A stretch of 5,487 nt of DNA, from NCBI GenBank assembly GCA_001796785.1, contig MGNL01000162.1, positions 1,526 to 7,012 on the forward strand. Direction: 5' to 3'. The notes below the pieces were generated by a model that made no database searches, was not told where the DNA came from, and saw only the letters and a list, made by a program, of their open reading frames with translations. The position numbers and the translations under genes are program-made. Positions 1 to 5,172 of the stretch are shown in pieces. Within the stretch, counting starts at the first letter, position 1; every line of letters begins with the position of its first letter. The stretch is from Chloroflexi bacterium RBG_16_51_16 (GTDB lineage Bacteria; Chloroflexota; Anaerolineae; Anaerolineales; Villigracilaceae).

Positions 1-159
1 ACCTCTCCAAACAACCATAACCTCTGGAGAGTAACCAGCGTTACAAAATACGCGCCTGCCCTTGAATAATCGAATCCCTGCAGGCGTATCGATTTACGAT
101 GTTGTTTCTGCGGATCGAATATAATTTTTGACTGCCTGCTAATGACCGGCCATCGTTCT
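1..159. other. Gene-free left edge downstream of the Fe-S gene
   Basis: No convincing coding region is present here. It is the 3' flank of the minus-strand Fe-S oxidoreductase gene. At the very edge the minus strand reads GGAGAGGT (8-1), close to the GGAGAGGTGA that precedes the lysR start in this window, so a further minus-strand gene may begin just beyond base 1. An inverted repeat CTCTCCA (3-9) / TGGAGAG (25-31) overlaps that stretch. No tRNA or other RNA gene was recognised. Confidence 0.4.
41..88 (-). terminator. Weak terminator-like hairpin after the Fe-S gene
   Basis: CGCCTGC (53-59) pairs perfectly with GCAGGCG (80-86), and a G-T wobble (52/87) can extend the stem. The loop is 20 nt. 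Read on the minus strand, the stem is followed by CGTATTTTG, a short U-rich tract. It lies about 70 bases after the TAA of the Fe-S gene, a reasonable place for a terminator. The long loop and only four consecutive T make it a weak candidate. Confidence 0.3.
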
Positions 160-2148
160 TTAGTAATGAATTTGCTCCGCCACGATCTCGGCTATATCCA
201 TGACTTTGATCTCGCCCCCATCTGCCTTCGAAGCGTCGCTCATCATCGTCAGGCAGAACGGGCACCCGACCGCCAGCGTGCCGGCTCCCGTGCCTTTGGC
301 TTCTGCGAAGCGGTTCTCGTTCACACGCTGACTGCCTGGTTCTTCTTCCTTCCACATCTGTGCACCGCCTGCGCCGCAGCAGAAGGACTTTGCAGCGTGA
401 CGCGGCATTTCGATGGTCAATGCGCCAGCCGAATTCAACACCTCGCGCGGGTCCGCGTAAACCTTGTTGTGCCTGCCCAGGTAGCACGGATCGTGGAAGG
501 TCACTTTTAATTTATCTGCGGTCATGTTCAGCTGGACTTTTCCAGCCGCGACCAACTCGTTGATCAATTGGGTATGGTGGATGACTTCATAATTTCCGCC
601 GAATGCCGGGTATTCATTTTTAATCGTATGCAGGCAGTGCGGGCAGGTCGTAACGATCCGCTTCGGTTTAACTTCATTAAGAAGGGCTACATTGGCTGAG
701 GCCAACCCAAAGAAAACGTCCTCTCTTCCAGCACGGCGGGCTGAATCCCCGGTGCACTGCTCGTTCTTCCCAAGCACGGCAAAGTTAATCCCGGCGGCTT
801 TGAGTATCTTGGCAAAAGCCTGGGCGGTCTTCTGGGCACGTGCGTCCGTTGCCGGCGCACATCCCACCCACCACAGCAGGTCGGGCTGGGGGTTCTGTTC
901 GATGGTCGGCACCTCGAATCCCTCCGCCCATTTCATGCGGTCCGCTTGAGAGACATTCCACGGGTTCATATTGCGTTCCATGCCGCGGAATGCGGGCTCG
1001 AGCTGTTTCGGGAAGTTGTTCTCCAGCAGCACCAGGTTTCGGCGTATATCCAGGATGTCGCGCATAGGCTCATTGCCCACCGGGCAAATATCCACGCACG
1101 CGCCGCAGGAAGTGCAGGCCCACACCGCCTCCTCTGAGATCAGCTCGGTCAGCTTGACATCCGTACCTCCGCCGTTATTCAAGTGATAGCGTTTATTGAT
1201 CTCAAGTGCCGCCGGGCTGAGCACCTTGCCTGTGTTATAAGCCGGGCAGACTTCCTGACAGCGGAAGCACATGATGCAGGCGTAGCTGTCCATCAGCTGT
1301 TCCCATCCGAGATCATTCATCTGAGCTGCGCCGAACTGTTCGATGGAAGTATCTTCCATGTTAATAAAACTTAATTCGCCGATCGACCGTCTTTCAGGTT
1401 TGAGGGCATAATTGATCGGGGCAAAGAAAAGATGGATATGCTTGCTGTATGGGAAATAGGGCAGGAAGGCGACCACGGCGCCGATCGAAAGCCAGAACAT
1501 TATCCGTTCCCCAATCAACAAGGCACCCGGGTCCATGCCTGTCCACAAACCCGCCACACGCGAGATCACCGGCTGCCAGCGGTCAGCCGCTCCTGTGCTC
1601 GCAACATAGAATGACTCACCGATCAACCGCGCCGAGTTGTGCACAAAGATGAAAGTGGCTACGATGGCTGAATCCCGCAGGATACCAAACCTGGCTTTCG
1701 GGTGCAGCAGGGTTGTATCCCGCGCCCTCAGGCTGGCTGGCTTGAGGACATACCGCCGGATGACCATGGCGACGATGCCGAAGATGATACCCAAGCCCAG
1801 GATGTCTGCGATTAATCGATAACTCACACCAAAGCTCCCGGTATGCTCTAGGAGTTTGAATCCCGTGTAGGCATAGATCAGGTCGGCCAGGTTGATGAGC
1901 AGGAAGGACAGAAATCCCCAACCGATCAATGCGTGCAGGATGCTGGTTCCCAGCCTGAAACGAAAGACAGGTTGGAACAACCCAACCTTAAGGATAAGCT
2001 GACCCGCCCGCTTCCAAATGATGGACCACTTGACCTTGCCCTGCCCGCTTCCGATGATTCGAACAATTCGTCTCACACCGTAATAAGTGAAATAGAGCGA
2101 AACGACCGTCGCGCTCGCGAACAGGATCTTTTCAATGATGGATAGCAT
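160..2148 (-). CDS. Membrane-bound HdrD/FadF-like Fe-S oxidoreductase
   Basis: A 662-residue membrane oxidoreductase, probably passing electrons between a soluble donor and the menaquinone pool. Seen in the sequence: an N-terminal membrane region (about residues 1-235) with roughly five hydrophobic segments (near 5-27, 70-94, 112-132, 158-178, 210-232). It carries histidines H72, H149 and H170 that could bind heme b, as in nitrate-reductase-gamma-like domains. Next come two [4Fe-4S] ferredoxin motifs, C291-x2-C-x2-C-x3-C301 and C345-x2-C-x2-C-x3-C355. Two cysteine-rich (CCG-type) domains follow: C430/C465/C502-x2-C505, and C555/C590-C591/C629-x2-C632. The first has QCTGD instead of CCG; the second has the classic CCGAGG. 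This order matches fused HdrE-HdrD-like proteins such as FadF and the EtfAB:menaquinone oxidoreductase (EMO) of beta-oxidising anaerobes. No etfAB is visible, so the electron donor is inferred. ATG 2148 has GGGAGG just upstream (minus strand). It follows lysR by 52 bases and ends with TAA. Alternatives are DsrMK-like or other HdrD-type menaquinone oxidoreductases. Confidence 0.9.
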   Translation of the reverse strand: MLSIIEKILFASATVVSLYFTYYGVRRIVRIIGSGQGKVKWSIIWKRAGQLILKVGLFQPVFRFRLGTSILHALIGWGFLSFLLINLADLIYAYTGFKLLEHTGSFGVSYRLIADILGLGIIFGIVAMVIRRYVLKPASLRARDTTLLHPKARFGILRDSAIVATFIFVHNSARLIGESFYVASTGAADRWQPVISRVAGLWTGMDPGALLIGERIMFWLSIGAVVAFLPYFPYSKHIHLFFAPINYALKPERRSIGELSFINMEDTSIEQFGAAQMNDLGWEQLMDSYACIMCFRCQEVCPAYNTGKVLSPAALEINKRYHLNNGGGTDVKLTELISEEAVWACTSCGACVDICPVGNEPMRDILDIRRNLVLLENNFPKQLEPAFRGMERNMNPWNVSQADRMKWAEGFEVPTIEQNPQPDLLWWVGCAPATDARAQKTAQAFAKILKAAGINFAVLGKNEQCTGDSARRAGREDVFFGLASANVALLNEVKPKRIVTTCPHCLHTIKNEYPAFGGNYEVIHHTQLINELVAAGKVQLNMTADKLKVTFHDPCYLGRHNKVYADPREVLNSAGALTIEMPRHAAKSFCCGAGGAQMWKEEEPGSQRVNENRFAEAKGTGAGTLAVGCPFCLTMMSDASKADGGEIKVMDIAEIVAEQIHY

Positions 2149-2200
2149 GAGCCCTCCCTATGGAGAGATTTCTTATAGACAAAATAAGTTTAGCACACCT

Positions 2201-3148
2201 TCAATTGCTCGCGGAAAAATTCACTAAACTGTCCCACATTTCCGAATTCAAATTCGCCCTTTGGCTTTGAGCAAATTCCCAGAACAGGTGCTGGACCCGG
2301 GTTGGAGGCAGGCCGACGTGACGCGAAATGAACACCTCACGATGCAGATCACAACCTTCGAGCTCGACCTTCTTAATGCGGCCCATGGCCAACCCTCGCG
2401 CCGCTACCATCTCAGACACAAACGCGATCCCTACGCCGCGTTCGACGGCCATTTCGATGGCTTCGGGATTGCCCAGCTCCATGACTACATTAAGCATGTC
2501 CCGCGTGATGCCGCGCGACTTGAGGTCGATCAACACGGTTTCGCAGGTGCCGGATGTTTCCTCTCTCATGATCACGGGCTGGTCGAGGAGGTCTACCGGT
2601 AAGGCGCGACCGTACGCCGCCCAGGGATGGTCGTTCGCTACGATCAGGATGATCCGGTCATGGAACAGGGGCAGACATTCGAGATCACGGTGTTCGAAAA
2701 TCTTGCTGGTCACACCGATGGGGATGGTTTGATTTAGGAGCCGTTCATACACCCCGTCACGACCCATAACCCGCACACATGGATGCACGGCTGGATATTC
2801 GATCCTGAAAGTCGATAGGAGCGCGGGTAACAGATATTTACCAGCCGAGGTTGAGCAGCCGATCAGCAGGTCACCACCGACCTGGTTGTTGATCCCCTGA
2901 AGGCTGTCGTCGAGCAGGCGGGCAGACCGCAGCACGTCCCGAACCATTGGCAGGATTTTTTCGCCGGCTTCAGACAGCGCGACAGAACGGCCACGTCTCA
3001 GGAACAATTCCACGTTATAGGTACGCTCCAGCAATTGAATATTCTGGCTGACCGCCGATTGCGACATATGCAGCCTACGGGCAGCCTGGCTGAAGTTCTT
3101 CTCCTCAGCCGCGGTAACAAAGATGCGTAATGCAGCCAGGTCAGCCAT
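2201..3148 (-). CDS. LysR-family transcriptional regulator
   Basis: A 315-residue DNA-binding regulator of ordinary LysR length. Residues 1-62 form the winged helix-turn-helix: LRIFVTAAEEKNFSQAARRL, then MSQSAVSQNIQLLE as the recognition region, then LFLRRGRSVALSEAG. A linker helix (about 63-90) leads to a periplasmic-binding-protein-like effector domain (about 91-300) with the usual IGCSTSAGKYLLP opening and the late VERGVGIAFVSEMV motif. An REETSGT segment at 195-201 lies where related regulators (CysL/CbbR-like) contact the effector; the ligand cannot be read from sequence. The start ATG at 3148 is supported by GGAGAGGTGA four bases upstream. The gene ends with TGA, which matters for judging the TGA inside the cytochrome gene. 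It is divergent from the cytochrome operon and upstream of the Fe-S gene, the classic position for a LysR regulator acting on its neighbour and on itself. Confidence 0.95.
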   Translation of the reverse strand: MADLAALRIFVTAAEEKNFSQAARRLHMSQSAVSQNIQLLERTYNVELFLRRGRSVALSEAGEKILPMVRDVLRSARLLDDSLQGINNQVGGDLLIGCSTSAGKYLLPALLSTFRIEYPAVHPCVRVMGRDGVYERLLNQTIPIGVTSKIFEHRDLECLPLFHDRIILIVANDHPWAAYGRALPVDLLDQPVIMREETSGTCETVLIDLKSRGITRDMLNVVMELGNPEAIEMAVERGVGIAFVSEMVAARGLAMGRIKKVELEGCDLHREVFISRHVGLPPTRVQHLFWEFAQSQRANLNSEMWDSLVNFSASN

Positions 3149-3168
3149 GGGTTCACCTCTCCAATAAA

Positions 3169-3190
3169 CTCATAAGTAATCTTTATATAT
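3169..3190 (-). promoter_or_regulatory. LysR-type box and possible lysR -10 region
   Basis: ATAAGTAATCTTTAT (3172-3186) has ATAA/TTAT arms separated by 7 bases and contains the T-N11-A pattern of LysR operators. It lies 23 bases upstream of the lysR ATG. On the minus strand it overlaps an A/T-rich TATATA (3189-3184) that could be a -10 element, so binding here would be expected to repress lysR. The 20-bp block 3169-3188 recurs at 3432-3451 with 17 of 20 matches. No clear -35 was found. Confidence 0.45.
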
Positions 3191-3260
3191 TTCATCATCT
3201 AGCATAAGCCGGGAGGATAAGCACGGCTAGTGAGAAGAGTCTCTATTTTTGATCTGGAAT

Positions 3261-3281
3261 TGGGGTAAAAACCCCATTTTT
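3261..3281 (+). terminator. Rightward terminator-like hairpin in the intergenic region
   Basis: TGGGGT (3261-3266) pairs perfectly with ACCCCA (3271-3276) around an AAAA loop, followed at once by five T (3277-3281). This is the compact form of an intrinsic terminator for plus-strand transcripts. No plus-strand gene precedes it in the window, so it may stop a leader RNA or transcription antisense to lysR, or act as an attenuator in a long leader of the cytochrome operon. Confidence 0.5.
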
Positions 3282-3431
3282 AGGAGATTTCAAACTGGTT
3301 CATAGGTAATTAGCTCGACAAATTTAATGAAAAAGCATACCTTTTTTGGTTACCCATAATTTTCGGTTAATTCATTTCAGTCCAAGGTTATGGATGGGTT
3401 CACTTGTGATAATCAACACTGATAAGCAATC

Positions 3432-3451
3432 CTCATAAGTAACTGTTATAT
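3432..3451 (+). promoter_or_regulatory. LysR-type box upstream of the cytochrome operon
   Basis: ATAAGTAACTGTTAT (3435-3449) has the same ATAA-N7-TTAT architecture and T-N11-A spacing as the box in front of lysR. It sits within the second copy of the 20-bp repeat (17 of 20 bases shared with 3169-3188). If the promoter proposed at 3459-3486 is right, this box spans about -58 to -44, a usual place for LysR activation. Functional assignment is an inference. Confidence 0.5.
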
Positions 3452-3458
3452 TAATCAC

Positions 3459-3486
3459 TTGTTTCTATAAGAGGGTGGAATAAAAT
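3459..3486 (+). promoter_or_regulatory. Possible sigma-70-like promoter of the cytochrome operon
   Basis: TTGTTT (3459-3464) as -35 and TAAAAT (3481-3486, five of six consensus bases) as -10, separated by 16 bases. Transcription would begin near 3492, giving a leader of about 30 nt. The -35 is poor, and in such A/T-rich DNA chance matches are likely. It is listed because it places the LysR box and the CRP-type palindrome in sensible positions. Confidence 0.3.
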
Positions 3487-3489
3487 TAC

Positions 3490-3507
3490 TTGTGATAGAT
3501 ATCACAA
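3490..3507 (+). promoter_or_regulatory. Perfect CRP/FNR-superfamily palindrome
   Basis: TTGTGATAGATATCACAA consists of two perfect 7-base arms (TTGTGAT/ATCACAA) around AGAT. It matches the CRP consensus TGTGA-N6-TCACA exactly. It ends only 15 bases before the cytochrome ATG, so it lies over or just after the likely transcription start, a position more typical of repression than activation. A regulator of the Crp/Fnr family is implied but none is encoded in the window. Confidence 0.6.
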
Positions 3508-3522
3508 TTTGACCCATCCTAA

Positions 3523-5145
3523 ATGAAATCTAAAAAATTATTCATTCCTCTGCTTGGAACTGCGGTTCTCATCCTCTCTCTCGCTGCCGTTGGTCTCATC
3601 AGTTATCTGAGGCGTGGTCTGCAAGCTACTATAGCAATCCCCGAAATATCGATGCAAGAAATTAATGTAGAACCCACCTCTTTTGTGCAGGCGAATGAAT
3701 GCCTGGCTTGCCACACTGAAAAACAGAAATTGATCGATACAGCTAAACTCGAGGAAGTGGTCGTAAAAGAGTCCGAAGGGACTGGCTGAGGGGGCTCTGT
3801 GGCTCCGTTGGAGCCCTGGGAGAAGGTGCTGGTGAACAGCGAGGGATTTCTGGCAGAGGTGCACGGTCAGATCGCCTGCCAGGCATGCCACGAAGGTGTG
3901 AACTCACCCGACAAGGACACCGCCCATACCGGTTTGGTCATCGATCCAAGCGCACCGCCCTCTAAAGTGTGTGATCAATGCCATTATGAGACCGCCGCGA
4001 GCGGGGCGGGTTTGCATGCCAGCCAGGCAGGGTATTGGACCACCCTCGAGACGCGCGGCGCATCCAAACCTGCACATGATCCGGACCGGATCGATACGCT
4101 CCTGGCTACATACAACCAGCACTGCGGATCATGCCACACCCAGTGCGAGGAATGCCATTATTTTCCACCGAACACAGAGGATGTAGTCGTGGTCAAGGAG
4201 CAGGTCGTCCAGGAAAAAAAGTCCCGGGTGGATCACCTTACCGAGATAGAGGCCATGCGCGCCGCTCCCAAGCAGGCTGCCATTCAATCCATGTTCAACA
4301 ATCACTGTTCATCCTGCCACACCAGCTGCGGTGATTGTCACATCAGCCAGCCCTCCCCTGTCGGCGGAGGATTTGTTGAGGGTCACGTGGTCATGAAAAC
4401 CCCCTCCATGACCCGGAACTGCACAGCCTGTCATGGCAGCCGCGTAGGTAATGAATACCTCGGCAAGCACGAGGGCATCGCCGGGGATGTTCACTTCCGC
4501 GAGGAACGCATGAACTGCATAGACTGCCACCCCGGCAGCGAGATGCATGACGTCGGTCAACGCTGTGAAGAATGCCATACGCCCGAGGAAGGCATCGACA
4601 GAATTCAGGCAGGTAAGCGCTACGCAGGAGAACAGACTCCCTCCTGCGAATCTTGCCACCCTGAGATGGGTGCCTGGAACGATACCAACCCGAATCACCA
4701 GATCCACAAGGGTTTGCTTGCCTGCCAGGTTTGCCATTCGGTATCGTATACCTCCTGCGATGGCTGCCACGTGGCGATCAGCGATGAGACCGGCAATCCG
4801 TTTTATGAAACCGAGGGCGATTACCTGTCCTTTTTCATCGGCAGGAATCCGTCCCCGAATTACCACAGACCTTATGAATATGTTGTGCTGCGCCACATCC
4901 CGGCTGCTGTGGATGCCTATGACTACTATGGCAGCGATCTTCAACCACAATTCGGCAGCCTGCCTACCTGGATGTATGCAACCCCGCACAATATTCAAAA
5001 GGAGACGCCTCAGAACGAATCATGCAATGCCTGTCATGGCAATCCGGATTTGTTCCTTACGCTTGGAAAGTTGAAACCCGGGGAAGTGAACGCGAATCTC
5101 AACGTGATCGTTGATCAAATCCCTGGAGTCGTTGATGAACCCTAA
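3523..5145 (+). CDS. Membrane-anchored 14-heme c-type cytochrome with in-frame UGA (candidate selenoprotein)
   Basis: Read through one TGA at codon 89, this frame gives a 540-residue multiheme cytochrome c. Residues 6-28 are a single hydrophobic export/anchor segment. Heme 1 is C60-LA-C63-H64. After the TGA come 13 more CxxCH motifs, starting at about residues 119, 150, 201, 208, 262, 269, 300, 332, 348, 375, 401, 412 and 501. Sixteen further histidines could serve as sixth axial ligands. Residues about 416-500 are heme-free and rich in Tyr, Phe and Trp. A conventional caller would split it into an 88-residue monoheme piece (3523-3789) and a 448-residue piece from GTG 3799. The second piece alone lacks a signal peptide, although c-heme attachment needs export, so a single protein makes more sense. 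ATG 3523 is forced by an in-frame TAA at 3520-3522 and has no good Shine-Dalgarno. Role: electron transfer outside the membrane; the partner is unknown. It is followed by a rhodanese-like lipoprotein gene. Alternatives to selenocysteine: a fresh nonsense mutation (pseudogene), leaky readthrough, or a sequencing error. Confidence 0.7.
3787..3789 (+). other. In-frame UGA, candidate selenocysteine codon (residue 89)
   Basis: TGA lies between GGC and GGG codons, giving a G-T-G-[UGA]-G-G-S context, with intact frame on both sides (88 codons before, 451 after). It separates heme 1 from heme 2. TGA is not generally reassigned here because lysR stops at TGA and Trp is encoded by TGG throughout. Selenocysteine insertion is the favoured explanation because of the hairpin that follows; nonsense mutation remains possible. 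Confidence 0.55.
3795..3822 (+). promoter_or_regulatory. Bacterial SECIS-like hairpin downstream of the UGA
   Basis: GGCTCC (3801-3806) and GGAGCC (3810-3815) form a perfect 6-bp GC-rich stem closed by the triloop GTT. A lower stem can form between CTCT (3795-3798) and GGAG (3819-3822), with a small internal loop between. The loop begins after 17 nt following the UGA and its first base is G. Both agree with the published general model of bacterial SECIS elements (loop about 16-37 nt from UGA, G in the first two loop positions). A competing fold pairs GGGCTC (3792-3797) with GAGCCC (3811-3816). Folding was done by eye. Confidence 0.5.
4111..4341 (+). repeat. Duplicated double-heme module in the cytochrome
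   Basis: Two segments share the pattern [YF]N-x-H-C-x2-C-H-T-x-C-x2-C-H: YNQHCGSCHTQCEECH (4111-4158) and FNNHCSSCHTSCGDCH (4294-4341). Each packs two CxxCH motifs with only two residues between them. A charged linker with a coiled-coil look (VVVVKEQVVQEKK and onward) separates them. Such tight pairs place hemes in close contact and suggest internal duplication within the cytochrome. Confidence 0.75.
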
Positions 5146-5158
5146 CCCATTGATGTAC

Positions 5159-5164
5159 AAGGAG
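5159..5164 (+). promoter_or_regulatory. Ribosome binding site of the rhodanese-like lipoprotein gene
   Basis: AAGGAG lies 8 bases before ATG 5173, a strong Shine-Dalgarno at standard spacing. It confirms the start. It contrasts with the upstream cytochrome gene, which has no comparable site. Confidence 0.8.
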
Positions 5165-5172
5165 AACGAGAC

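Larger units (their letters stand above)
3149..3522. other. Divergent regulatory region between lysR and the cytochrome operon
   Basis: A 374-base A/T-rich non-coding region from which transcription leaves in both directions. It holds two copies of a LysR-like box, a rightward terminator-like hairpin (3261-3281), a third T-N11-A candidate (ATAA-N7-TTAA, 3356-3370), repeats of ACTTGTGATA (3402-3411 and 3488-3497), and a perfect CRP-type palindrome (3490-3507). I see no convincing gene in it. Confidence 0.7.

Noticed and set aside
41..487. 148-codon minus-strand frame overlapping the 3' end of the Fe-S gene
   Set aside because: Overlaps the CCG-domain coding sequence in another frame and is Arg-rich with no domain; a shadow.
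3199..3230. Inverted repeat CTAGC/GCTAG with ATAAGC repeated 13 bases apart
   Set aside because: Only five base pairs with a long loop; not clearly an operator or terminator.
3350..3400. Imperfect inverted repeat CCATAA (3354-3359) / TTATGG (3388-3393)
   Set aside because: Short arms with a 28-base loop in A/T-rich DNA; likely chance, with no T tail or partner motif.
3787..3789. TGA read as tryptophan through a variant genetic code
   Set aside because: lysR ends at TGA at a normal family length, and every Trp in the recognised proteins is TGG.
3780..3800. Frameshift as the cause of the split cytochrome
   Set aside because: Both parts lie in the same reading frame, so the lesion is a single stop codon, not an indel.
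4309..4998. 229-codon minus-strand frame opposite the cytochrome
   Set aside because: It is an antisense shadow of the CxxCH-rich frame, with no recognisable domain and no ribosome site evidence.
4547..5074. 175-codon plus-strand frame overlapping the cytochrome
   Set aside because: Overlaps the well-supported heme-containing frame and has a low-complexity Arg/Ala-rich product typical of shadow frames.
3799..5145. Independent gene starting at GTG 3799, with G-rich GAGGGGG upstream as ribosome site
   Set aside because: It would be a 13-heme cytochrome without any export signal, and it is exactly in frame with the upstream anchor and heme 1. The G-rich stretch is also explained by the GGSVAP codons and hairpin. 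Kept only as an alternative.
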